DNA from: Mucilaginibacter rivuli
Lineage (GTDB): Bacteria; Bacteroidota; Bacteroidia; Sphingobacteriales; Sphingobacteriaceae
Direction of reading: 5' to 3'
Assembly (NCBI RefSeq): GCF_019391655.1
Contig: NZ_JAHXPQ010000003.1
Span: 310,001-374,000 of the forward strand
Length of the DNA stretch: 64,000 bases
Shown: positions 51,665 to 60,040 of the stretch, piece by piece
Layout: the number at the start of each line of letters is the position of its first letter
Position numbering within the stretch: position 1 is the stretch's first letter
The notes under the pieces: generated by a model
Database searches by the model: none
Seen by the model: only the letters and a program-made list of their open reading frames with translations
Told to the model about the DNA's origin: nothing
Made by a program: the position numbers and the translations under genes

Positions 51665-53194
51665 ATGAACATCCTCCACAATACAGATCTCGGAACAAAA
51701 CAGAAAGCGCTTGCTATTAACCTTAATCCTAAAATTTATGGGTCGTTTGCCGAGATAGGCGCCGGGCAGGATGTAGCCGCCAACTTTTTTAAAGCCGGAG
51801 CATCATCAGGCACCATAGCCAAAACCATGTCGGCCTATGATATGACCTTTTCTGATGCCATTTATGGTGCGCAGCAAGTACGTCGTTACGTAAGCGAGAA
51901 CAGGCTAAAATCAATGCTCGACCATGAGTATGGCCTGCTGATAGAGCGCCTTGCAGAACAGCGTGGCGATACAACAACTTTCTTTTCTTTTTCTAATACG
52001 GTTTCGGCGCTTAACTATCATAAAACAAATGACTCGCATGGCTGGATGGGCGTACGTTTCCAGTTAGAGCCCAACGGTCCGTATAATGATGTGGTATTGC
52101 ACGTTAAGCTATTAGATAACGATAATAACTTACAGCAACAAGCCGTTGGCGTTTTAGGTGTTAACCTGATGTATGCCTGTTTTTATTATAATGAGCACCC
52201 GCCGGTATTTTTGCTTTCGCTGATGGACGACCTCTCAAAAGACCGCATCCAGATAGACATGATCCGTTTTGAGGGCCCGGGCTTTAGCAAAGTTGATAAC
52301 CGCCTGATGAGTCTGCACCTGGTAAAATACGGCTTTTCAAATGCAGCGGTATTTGGCCCCGATGGCAAAAACCAGCAACCATCAGAGGTATTATACAAAA
52401 AGCATATTGTAGTAGTGCGTGGCCGTTTCCGTCCGCTCATCAATGTACACATGGATATGTTGAATACCGGTGTTAAGCAGTTTATGCAGGAGCCCGACGT
52501 TGATAAAAACAATGTGATGGTGATTACCGAGCTTACCCTGCAATCCTTAAAAGAGCGCAACGCAGATCAAAGCGCTGAGATTGATGAAAAAGACTTTTTG
52601 GAGCGTGTGGATATATTATGCTCGCTCGGCCAAACGGTAATGATATCTAACTTCCACGAGTATTACAAACTGGTAGCTTACCTGTCAAAAATTACAAAAC
52701 TAAAGCTGGGTGTGGTATTAGGTTACCCCAACCTGGAGTATATATTTTCGGAAGAGCATTATAATGACCTTGAAGGGGGAATTTTGGAATCTTTCGCTAC
52801 ACTGTTCAGTCGTAAGGTAAAACTGTTCATCTACCCCACCCTGCGCGATGGTGTGATATGGAACTGTTTAAGATTTTACCCGCCGCCGCACCTTATTGAT
52901 TTGTACCGCTACCTCATCGCCAACAATAAAATTGAAGACATAAGGCATTATAATGAGAAAAACCTGAGTGTTGATACCAATATTGTGCTCGATTTAATAA
53001 AACAAGCTTCACCCGGCTGGGAAGAATACGTACCGGCCGAAGTGGCCACTATGATAAAAGACCGTTGCCTGTTTGGTTATCCCTGCGAGGTTGTACCTGC
53101 CATAGAAGCTGAAGCACACCCTGCTAAAAGTAAAAAGGCTGATACTGCAAAAAGCACACCTACGCAAAATGATAATCCAATAAAAACCTTTTAA
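51665..53194 (+). CDS. large conserved protein of unknown function
   Basis: 509 residues from MNILHNTDLGTKQKALAIN (an in-frame ATG at 51611 would add 18 residues). I recognise it as a conserved Bacteroidetes family without a biochemical assignment; databases often mislabel it as TonB-dependent receptor or adenylyltransferase. There is no signal peptide and no beta-barrel pattern. Notable segments are YGSFAEIGAGQDVAANFFKA, TMSAYDMTFSDAIYG and HDGVIWNCLRFYPPPHLIDL-like ends. The last 25 residues are low-complexity (ADTAKSTPTQNDN). It is alone between two strong terminators. Confidence 0.8.
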   Translation: MNILHNTDLGTKQKALAINLNPKIYGSFAEIGAGQDVAANFFKAGASSGTIAKTMSAYDMTFSDAIYGAQQVRRYVSENRLKSMLDHEYGLLIERLAEQRGDTTTFFSFSNTVSALNYHKTNDSHGWMGVRFQLEPNGPYNDVVLHVKLLDNDNNLQQQAVGVLGVNLMYACFYYNEHPPVFLLSLMDDLSKDRIQIDMIRFEGPGFSKVDNRLMSLHLVKYGFSNAAVFGPDGKNQQPSEVLYKKHIVVVRGRFRPLINVHMDMLNTGVKQFMQEPDVDKNNVMVITELTLQSLKERNADQSAEIDEKDFLERVDILCSLGQTVMISNFHEYYKLVAYLSKITKLKLGVVLGYPNLEYIFSEEHYNDLEGGILESFATLFSRKVKLFIYPTLRDGVIWNCLRFYPPPHLIDLYRYLIANNKIEDIRHYNEKNLSVDTNIVLDLIKQASPGWEEYVPAEVATMIKDRCLFGYPCEVVPAIEAEAHPAKSKKADTAKSTPTQNDNPIKTF

Positions 53195-53209
53195 ACCCAT
53201 AAGGTTTTT
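53182..53209 (+). terminator. terminator 1 after the large unknown gene
   Basis: AAAAACCTT (53182-53190) pairs with AAGGTTTTT (53201-53209) around a 10-base loop. The stem overlaps the stop codon. Confidence 0.7.
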
Positions 53210-53217
53210 ACTCTTCA

Positions 53218-53252
53218 GCGAGCGACATGTTAATATCGCCCGCTTTTTTTTT
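53218..53252 (+). terminator. terminator 2, GC-rich with long U tract
   Basis: GCGAGCGA (53218-53225) pairs with TCGCCCGC (53236-53243) with one mismatch, followed by nine T residues. Confidence 0.85.
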
Positions 53253-53340
53253 GCATAGCAGTAAACAATATCTGATATTAACTGTTGGATGGTAAAAAAT
53301 TCAAGGGTTATTTCATGCCTCAATAATTAAAATAGCCAAG

Positions 53341-53371
53341 TTTAATTATTGAGTTAAAAAATATATTTTTG
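53341..53371 (+). promoter_or_regulatory. promoter of the histidine kinase gene
   Basis: TTTA at 53341-53344, a 19-bp spacer and TATTTTTG at 53364-53371. The start would be about 26 bases before the ATG. Confidence 0.5.
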
Positions 53372-53402
53372 AATAACACACCTAATTCAAACTAAACTTT
53401 AT

Positions 53403-56060
53403 ATGGCGAGATCAATACCCGACAATGGTTATAAAGACATTTTTAACAATTGCAAGTCAACCATTTTGGTTATGGATATTGATGCTCCGGTTTACACCAT
53501 TCTCGATGTTAACGAGGCATACCTGCAGGCAACCAATACCACCCGCGAAACCCTGGTAGGCAAAGGCGTATTTGCCGCGTTTCCGGCAAACCCAACTGAT
53601 GAAGTATCCAAGAATATAGAGCGTACTATTTTTTCTTTCAATCAAGCCATTAGTACTAAAAAGCCGCATACCATGTCTAACTACAGGTATGATATCCCCA
53701 TCAGGGGCACTAATGAATTTGAAGAAAGGTACTGGACAACCACCAACACCCCTATTTTAGATGCAGAAGGTAATGTGGCTTATTTTATCCATTCGCCCGA
53801 AAATGTTACCGAATTATATAAGCTGGCTGAACGCGAAAAGGCTGGTATTGAAGCTTTAAAAAATCAAAGAAAGCAACTGTATTCAACATTTATGCAGGCG
53901 CCTGTAGGTATAGCCATATTTCACGGCCCCGAGTATATTGTTGAATTGATCAATCCGCCCTTGTGCGAACTGTATAATAAAACACTTGATGAAATGCTTG
54001 GAAAGCCCGTATTCGATGTGCTTAATCATGCCCGTGGAATTGGCTTTGAAGAACTGTTAGATAACGTACGTTTAACAGGTGTACCATTTAAAGGGCAAGG
54101 GCTTGCAGCCCCTTTAATGAGAAACGGCCGACTTGAAACAGCATACCTCGATTTTGTTTACGAGCCTTTTCGTGAAGATGATGGTACCATAAGCGGAGTT
54201 ATAGCCGTAGCCATTGAAGTTACCGAGCAAATAAACTCAAGAAAAAAGCTGGAAGAGGCCGAAGAGCGTACCCGCCTTGCTGTTGATGCAGTTGGTTTAG
54301 GCACTTATGACCTTGACCTCATTACCGGTGAGATGCTTACCTCCGCGCAGTTTGCCAATATCTTCGGCTTTAAAGCGCCGGTAAAGCGCGAAGAATATGT
54401 AGCTGTTTTTCATACTGATGATCTTGAACTACGCACAAAATCTCATAAAAATGCACTTATAACAGGGCACTTAATGTATGAGGCGAGGGTGATCTGGCCC
54501 GATCAATCAATCCACTGGGTGCGGATAGAGGGGAAAGTATTTTATGATGCCTTATCACAACCAGTAAGAATACTGGGCACATTATTAGATATTACTGAAC
54601 AAAGAAGTGCAAAGGAAGAACAGCGTAAGCTAATTACCCTGGTTGATAACAGTGTAGACCTGATGTCGATACTGAATATGGATGGCACAAACTCATACAT
54701 CAACCAGGCAGGCATGAATTTGCTTGGGTTTGACACCTTGGAGCAGGTAATTCAAACCCCGATAGCTGAACTTCACACACCGGATGATTTTACACAAGTA
54801 CAAAACGAGGTTTTACCTGTGGTTATGGCACAAGGCCGATGGTCCGGCATTATGCTGGTGCGCCATCTTAAAAGCCGCGAAATATTCCCGGTATTTAATA
54901 ATTGCATCCGTATAGATGATCCGGTTTCAGGAAAACCAATTGCTGTTGGCGCTGTAATGCGCGATATGCGGCCCGAAATGCTGGCCAAGCAAGCCCTTGC
55001 CGATAGTGAAGAACTGTTAAGGAACATTACAAGCGCTACGCCAACGGGCTTATGGGTGTCAAACGAAGAGGGCTACATTACGTATGTAAATCAAACCTGG
55101 ATAAACTGGACGGGCCTTAATTATGCGGAACAAATGGGCAAGGGCTGGTTGAATGCCCTTATTACTGAAGACCATGACAAAACCGTAAATGGCTTTCTCA
55201 AAGCGCTAAATACCCGGAGCCACTATGAGGCTGAGTTTAGGATAAACCATACCGACGGCACCAGGCACTGGTGCGTGGCCACAGGCAAGCCGCAATACCA
55301 GGAAGATGGCACCTTTAACGGATACATTGGTGCCTGCGTGGATATTACCGAACAGAAACATCTGCAACAGCAAAAAGATGATTTTATAGGGATAGCGAGC
55401 CACGAGTTAAAAACGCCTGTAACCAGTATAAAAGCATACACACAAGTGCTGGAAAGGATGCTGCTAAAAAAAGGTGAAATTAAAGAGGCCAACATGATAA
55501 ACCGCATGGATGGCCAGATAAACCGATTAAACAGCCTGGTTGGCGACCTGCTCGATGTTACCAAAATCAATTCGGGTAAACTGCAGTTTAACCCCGTTGA
55601 TTTTGATTTTAACACACATGTTAAAGATTTGATAGAAGACCTGCAACGCACCACAGATAAACATACCCTGGTTGCCAACTTTGACCCAACAGGTATTGTG
55701 TATGGCGATAAAGAGCGTATTGGGCAGGTAATAACTAACCTTATTACCAATGCAATTAAATATTCGCCTAATGCCGATAAGATCATCATCAGCTCATCAG
55801 TAAATGAAGGTAATGTAAAATTATGCATTCAGGATTTTGGTATCGGCATTGCCGAAAAGAACCTGGATAAGGTTTTTGAACAATTTTACCGCGTAAGCGG
55901 CGATATGCAGCATACATTCCCCGGCCTTGGCTTAGGCTTGTACATCTCATCAGAAATTATAAAACGCGAAAACGGAAGGATCTGGGTAAGCAGTAAAGAA
56001 GGCGAAGGCTCTAAATTCTGTTTTTCACTACCGCTTAAAAATTCAGCACCGCAATCATGA
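53403..56060 (+). CDS. multi-PAS sensor histidine kinase
   Basis: 885 residues with no membrane segment, so it is a soluble sensor. There are five PAS-like domains: about 18-150, 160-282, 295-400, 410-525 and 535-650 (each ends in an ITEQ- or DMRPE-type PAC motif). The HisKA box has H667 in SHELKTPVTSIKAY. The HATPase has NAIKYSPNAD (N box), DFGIGIAEKNLDKVF (G1) and GLGLGLYISSEI (G2). It phosphorylates the receiver protein encoded by the next gene, which overlaps by 4 bases. Confidence 0.95.
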   Translation: MARSIPDNGYKDIFNNCKSTILVMDIDAPVYTILDVNEAYLQATNTTRETLVGKGVFAAFPANPTDEVSKNIERTIFSFNQAISTKKPHTMSNYRYDIPIRGTNEFEERYWTTTNTPILDAEGNVAYFIHSPENVTELYKLAEREKAGIEALKNQRKQLYSTFMQAPVGIAIFHGPEYIVELINPPLCELYNKTLDEMLGKPVFDVLNHARGIGFEELLDNVRLTGVPFKGQGLAAPLMRNGRLETAYLDFVYEPFREDDGTISGVIAVAIEVTEQINSRKKLEEAEERTRLAVDAVGLGTYDLDLITGEMLTSAQFANIFGFKAPVKREEYVAVFHTDDLELRTKSHKNALITGHLMYEARVIWPDQSIHWVRIEGKVFYDALSQPVRILGTLLDITEQRSAKEEQRKLITLVDNSVDLMSILNMDGTNSYINQAGMNLLGFDTLEQVIQTPIAELHTPDDFTQVQNEVLPVVMAQGRWSGIMLVRHLKSREIFPVFNNCIRIDDPVSGKPIAVGAVMRDMRPEMLAKQALADSEELLRNITSATPTGLWVSNEEGYITYVNQTWINWTGLNYAEQMGKGWLNALITEDHDKTVNGFLKALNTRSHYEAEFRINHTDGTRHWCVATGKPQYQEDGTFNGYIGACVDITEQKHLQQQKDDFIGIASHELKTPVTSIKAYTQVLERMLLKKGEIKEANMINRMDGQINRLNSLVGDLLDVTKINSGKLQFNPVDFDFNTHVKDLIEDLQRTTDKHTLVANFDPTGIVYGDKERIGQVITNLITNAIKYSPNADKIIISSSVNEGNVKLCIQDFGIGIAEKNLDKVFEQFYRVSGDMQHTFPGLGLGLYISSEIIKRENGRIWVSSKEGEGSKFCFSLPLKNSAPQS

Positions 56061-56419
56061 GCACAACAAAAAGAATAATATTAGCTGATGACGACCCCGG
56101 CATACTGGATGCCATCCGCATATTGCTCGAGTTTGAAGGTTACCAGGTTACCTGCGTAGCCGCGGGAGAAAAACTACTTACATTAGAAACAGATCTCCCC
56201 CATCTGATCTTATTAGACATATGGATGTCGGGTATAGATGGCCGCGATATTTGCAGGCAGCTTAAACAAAAAGAAAATACACGAAAACTGCCAATCATAC
56301 TCATATCGGCCAGTAAGGATATTGAAAACTCAGCCATTGCAGCCGGTGCCGATGACTTTGTATCCAAACCATTTGAAATGGACCACCTCATCGCTAAAAT
56401 AGAGCAGTATATCCTGTAA
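56057..56419 (+). CDS. response regulator, receiver domain only
   Basis: 120 residues, a stand-alone REC domain with no output domain. The acidic pocket is D11-D13, the phospho-acceptor is D54 (LILLDIWMSG) and the lysine is K104 (FVSKPFE). It overlaps the kinase gene by 4 bases. A single-domain receiver would act by protein-protein contact or as a phosphate sink. Confidence 0.95.
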   Translation: MSTTKRIILADDDPGILDAIRILLEFEGYQVTCVAAGEKLLTLETDLPHLILLDIWMSGIDGRDICRQLKQKENTRKLPIILISASKDIENSAIAAGADDFVSKPFEMDHLIAKIEQYIL

Positions 56420-56420
56420 T

Positions 56421-57509
56421 TTATTTCAGCGCTTCATCAACCAAACGTTTCAATTCGCGGTAACGCTCATTGCGCCCATCGCTTTTCAGGTAAAAGGTCA
56501 TCATAAAAGCGGCGTATTTGTTCTTGTTATCTACCCATGGGAAACTGCCGAATAAGCCCGGGCTGGTTACCGCGCCATTGGGGTTTGCTGCTGATGAATC
56601 GTTCATTACCCACTCGCCAAAGCCGTAACCAAAATTGCCTGCCTCAGTAGGCGAGTAAGCTACTTTTACACCGGCATCTACCCTGTTTACCTGCATTTGG
56701 GCAATGCTGCTTTCACTTAAAATGCGCTTGCCATTATACATTCCCCTGTTCAATATCATCGTCAAAAAGTTCAGGTAATCTGCCGGGGTACTTATCGCAC
56801 CCCCTGCGGGTAAGGCTACTTTGCCTTTACCAAAATCGGTATTGATCATGCCCAATGGTTTGGCTATCCTTTCGGCGAAAAGCGTTTCAAAGCTTTTGCC
56901 GCTTATTTTTTCTATTACCGCTCCGGCTATTTGCAAACCCGCATTACTGTAATGAAAAACTTTACCCGGCTCACCCTCCATTGGTTCGGTAGCAAGTTTA
57001 GCCATGGCATCGTCCATGTTGTTAAAGTTTTTCATATCGGCAAGGTTTTCCATCAGTGGCGGCTCTTTAATTCCCGTCAAGTGCGACAGGCATTGACTTA
57101 AAGATATCTTTCCTTTGCCCGATTTGGACAATACCGGCAAATACTTGCCAACCGTATCGGTAAGCTTCAGTTTGCCCTCATCAACAAACGTCATAACCAG
57201 TGCCGCGCTTAACCACTTACTGCAACTGGCTATCATTTGGCGGGTATCATTTTTGTAATCACCCAGGTTAGCTGTTTTACCCTGGCGACCGGCGATCATA
57301 TTGCTCACCATTTTCTGCATCTGCGTCATCTGGTTTACGGCATGCTCATGCACCACATGCCCATCCTTGTAAACCATAAAGTATGAACGCCCACCCATTA
57401 TAGCTGTATTTTTATCGAGCCAGGCATCCACTTTAGTAAAGTTTTGGGCGTTAAGCTTCTGGCAGCAAACAACCAGCACCGCAAGGGTAATAAATACTTT
57501 TACCTTCAT
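56421..57509 (-). CDS. class C beta-lactamase-like serine hydrolase
   Basis: 362 residues with a signal peptide (VFITLAVLVVCCQKLNAQN). The S95-x-x-K98 motif (SCSKW) and the Y187-S-N189 motif (YSNAG) are those of penicillin-binding-protein/esterase serine hydrolases. A KTG-like box is not seen in this excerpt. It may be an esterase or a D-amino-peptidase rather than a true beta-lactamase. The DUF4890-like gene lies upstream on the same strand. Confidence 0.88.
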   Translation of the reverse strand: MKVKVFITLAVLVVCCQKLNAQNFTKVDAWLDKNTAIMGGRSYFMVYKDGHVVHEHAVNQMTQMQKMVSNMIAGRQGKTANLGDYKNDTRQMIASCSKWLSAALVMTFVDEGKLKLTDTVGKYLPVLSKSGKGKISLSQCLSHLTGIKEPPLMENLADMKNFNNMDDAMAKLATEPMEGEPGKVFHYSNAGLQIAGAVIEKISGKSFETLFAERIAKPLGMINTDFGKGKVALPAGGAISTPADYLNFLTMILNRGMYNGKRILSESSIAQMQVNRVDAGVKVAYSPTEAGNFGYGFGEWVMNDSSAANPNGAVTSPGLFGSFPWVDNKNKYAAFMMTFYLKSDGRNERYRELKRLVDEALK

Positions 57510-57531
57510 GATAAATTGATTGTTGATTAAT

Positions 57532-57951
57532 TTACCCTTTAGCTTTACGTTCCTGCATTTTTTCCTTCATCTTTTCTTTCATCTCTTCTTTTGCAGCCTC
57601 GTATTGTTTGTATTGCTCGGCGGTAAGTACAACTTTCAAGCTCTTATCCTTTTCCGAATCTATCGATTTCATTTCTCTGAACATAGCCAGTTTACCACTA
57701 TTACCCTTTAACAGCGGATCCATCTTTTTAGCAGCAACAAGGTTAATGTCATAAACCTTTAACCCGGTTAGCGAATCGAGGTTCAATTTGGTTTTCATCA
57801 TCTGGGTTTGCATTTTGGCACGTTGCTCCGGGGTAGAGTTTTTCAGCATTTCGGCCATTTGTTCTTTTCTGTCTTGTGCCTTTACGGGATGTGGCATTGC
57901 AAAACCAATGGTAAGTACGCAGGCGGCTAATAAGATGTTGGTTACTTTCAT
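57532..57951 (-). CDS. secreted DUF4890-like helical protein
   Basis: 139 residues with a signal peptide (ILLAACVLTIGFAMPHPVKA). The mature part is a charged, methionine-rich helical protein (MLKNSTPEQRAKMQTQMMKT) ending in a lysine/glutamate helix (EEMKEKMKEKMQERKAK). It resembles CpxP/Spy-like periplasmic helical proteins such as DUF4890, which respond to envelope stress. The next gene is 22 bases downstream. Confidence 0.75.
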   Translation of the reverse strand: MKVTNILLAACVLTIGFAMPHPVKAQDRKEQMAEMLKNSTPEQRAKMQTQMMKTKLNLDSLTGLKVYDINLVAAKKMDPLLKGNSGKLAMFREMKSIDSEKDKSLKVVLTAEQYKQYEAAKEEMKEKMKEKMQERKAKG

Positions 57952-57958
57952 TTTAGTT

Positions 57959-58220
57959 GTTTTTAATTTGTATCAATAATTCATTCAGGGACACTTAACA
58001 TCATCACAAAATAAGAAAAACTCTTATTGTAACATAATTGCTATATAGATTAAAAAACATACGAGCGGTTTAATCAGTCAAAAAAAATGATGAATATTTT
58101 TTGATTAAGCAGATTATATCCTGCATTTACTTTGCCGGATAGCAGCAGGGCAAGTACAAAGAAACCCCATTACTTAAAGATGCTGAGGCCACATCAAAAA
58201 TCTCAAAAAAATAAATAGCG
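57959..58220. other. about 260-bp gap with one weak hairpin
   Basis: The gap upstream of the DUF4890-like gene holds only a TCAAAAAA/TTTTTTGA hairpin (58079-58104) and a TACTTTG box at 58128-58134 on the plus strand. No repeat family of the window is present. Confidence 0.4.
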
Positions 58221-58286
58221 ATGAGCTTAGCTGTAAAAATGAAAAACTTACAAGCGACCGCAAATTGTGATCAACCAGTTGAATAA
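58221..58286 (+). CDS. 21-residue micro-ORF (uncertain)
   Basis: ATG to TAA encoding a peptide that begins MSLAVKMKNLQ and ends CDQPVE, with one cysteine. It is the only plus-strand ORF in a gap between minus-strand genes, downstream of a TTTTTTG and TACTTTG pair (24-bp spacer) that could be a promoter. Its product might be a leader or bacteriocin-like peptide, but length alone makes this weak. Confidence 0.25.
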   Translation: MSLAVKMKNLQATANCDQPVE

Positions 58287-58340
58287 GCCCTGTTAACCTG
58301 CAGTTGCACCCGCCACCGTCAATTATTATATAAGCCTTAG

Positions 58341-59462
58341 TTAATTATTTTTCAAACCTATCTGGTGGTTTTGGTAATCAACCAGGTATTGGTTATTAAT
58401 AAAAAAATCCAGGCTAAAAATACTCCGGTAATCATTGGTATTATTAGGGTTTTGTATACTGGTTAAATTACCATTAGCCCCTACTGTATATAAAAATGTA
58501 AAGCCACGGTTAGTTGTTATCTTCACTGTCGAATTTACAGCAAGTGCCCCTACACCAGTGGCCTTGGGATCTTCAATAACAGATATTGCCGGCGTACCGG
58601 TATCAAAAAGAATTTGTGCCGATGATACGACTGTATTATTATACGTTATGGTAGCCGATATATTATCAGAATAACCACCTACAGAAAAGGATGATAATGG
58701 GTGCATAATAAATCCTGCTGAAGTTAAATCGGACGGCACAAGGCCTATCGTTAACATATCTTTCACCAACATTCCGTTTGTAACGGTAAAGCCCGTAGCA
58801 TCTACAGCCGCCAGCTTAAAGCCGCTTATGGTATTATTTGCGGATGTAAAATAACTCAGCGGGCTGGCTATTTTACTGCTTGCGTAACTCACACCCGAGC
58901 CTACACCAAAAACATCCGCTTCATGCGCTTTAAAAACAGTTCCTTTTTCATCAACAACCTTATAATATAAAAAGAACGGGATTCGTTTTGTGGTGATCTG
59001 GGTGTCGCCGGGTTGCCCTAAAGTAAAAGTAGCATAAGCCAGGTTACCATACTCGGTAGTATTGCTAATGGCATCCCCAAATTTCACAGTCAATATCCCC
59101 TTAATAATCGTGATATCGTTTACAACAACCGAATCGCCGGTGAATACAAAGCCACTGCTAGTTATCATTGAAGCAGGTATCAGGCCACTCGCATCCATCG
59201 TTAAACCTGTAGAACCGGTATCAAATGCTGCATATTCGGGCAATTCTGTTGAGTTATTAGTTACATTTTGAGTACCCACCGCAGCAACAGGCATATAAAT
59301 CCGTTTATATATGCCCGACTGGTACTCGTACAACCCAATTTTGGCAAAAGGCTCTGCCGTTGGCGTGCTGTTCTTTTTACTACATGATACTGCAAAAATA
59401 GCTAAAACCACCAAAGCGGTTAAAACGCGCACCGGAATATGGGTTAAGTACCTTTGTTTCAT
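58341..59462 (-). CDS. pepsin-like aspartic protease lipoprotein (probable)
   Basis: 373 residues. The lipobox is FAVSC with C27. Two catalytic-type motifs are present: FDTGST at 80-85 (D81) and FDTGTP at 286-291 (D287), 206 residues apart, the spacing of a two-lobed A1 peptidase. ADVFGVGSG (182-190) corresponds to the pepsin GILGLG loop. The C terminus FFINNQYLVDYQNHQIGL matches the end of pepsins (FIRQYYTVFDRxxNxxGLA). It would act on the cell surface. The protease activity is inferred from motif pattern only. Confidence 0.65.
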   Translation of the reverse strand: MKQRYLTHIPVRVLTALVVLAIFAVSCSKKNSTPTAEPFAKIGLYEYQSGIYKRIYMPVAAVGTQNVTNNSTELPEYAAFDTGSTGLTMDASGLIPASMITSSGFVFTGDSVVVNDITIIKGILTVKFGDAISNTTEYGNLAYATFTLGQPGDTQITTKRIPFFLYYKVVDEKGTVFKAHEADVFGVGSGVSYASSKIASPLSYFTSANNTISGFKLAAVDATGFTVTNGMLVKDMLTIGLVPSDLTSAGFIMHPLSSFSVGGYSDNISATITYNNTVVSSAQILFDTGTPAISVIEDPKATGVGALAVNSTVKITTNRGFTFLYTVGANGNLTSIQNPNNTNDYRSIFSLDFFINNQYLVDYQNHQIGLKNN

Positions 59463-59656
59463 ATCATCGTTTTAAGGTCATCAAAAAGTTAAATCAATAT
59501 TAGGTATTTTTTCAATCAATAACGCAAAATTGCCACATATTGTATTTTGTAGTTAAATAAAATAACACTCCAATAAAAACCACAATTTATATACATCTGA
59601 TATTATTAATTGCCGGATAATAATTAACTTGCCCATAAAATAACCTTAATTAAATA

Positions 59657-60004
59657 ATGGCCTGGGATTCAACAAATACATCTTGTTCAGTTATTTATAG
59701 TTTGCTGACAGGGTCGCTCGACCAAATGGACCAAAGTATATCTTTTGCCAATGCCGGTACGGTTACCATGTCGCAACTGATTTTCTTTAATGCGCTTGCC
59801 AGCCCTGATGTTATCAGGCTTGCCGCCACAGCCCTGGCCGAAGTATTAGACAGCACATTAATTAACGCGTATTTATGCAGCTACAAAAGCGCGCAAACTC
59901 AGGCGCAAGCGCTAAGTGGCATAACAGATATATTGGTTAACGGACAAAGCACGGTAGCCAACCTATCAGCTACTGTTGATAATTTTTACCAGTTTATAGG
60001 TTAA
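59657..60004 (+). CDS. small helical protein, unknown function
   Basis: 115 residues with no signal. It is rich in Ala, Ser and Leu (FANAGTVTMSQLIFFNALAS, VIRLAATALAEVLDSTLINA). A long helix is likely. I tested the R-body protein RebB as a possible relative and saw no matching pattern. The barrel gene starts 37 bases downstream, so the pair may be one operon. Confidence 0.55.
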   Translation: MAWDSTNTSCSVIYSLLTGSLDQMDQSISFANAGTVTMSQLIFFNALASPDVIRLAATALAEVLDSTLINAYLCSYKSAQTQAQALSGITDILVNGQSTVANLSATVDNFYQFIG

Positions 60005-60040
60005 AAACATCATCAAAAACTATTACTCATCGTGGTTAAT

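Noticed and set aside
55223..55828. 201-codon reading frame antisense to the histidine kinase
   Set aside because: It overlaps the conserved kinase core, which carries intact HisKA and HATPase motifs, so the frame is a by-product.
59657..60004. RebB-type R-body protein
   Set aside because: The length and small residues suggested it, but the repeated N-terminal and Gly/Ala pattern of RebB is absent, and no second reb gene is nearby.
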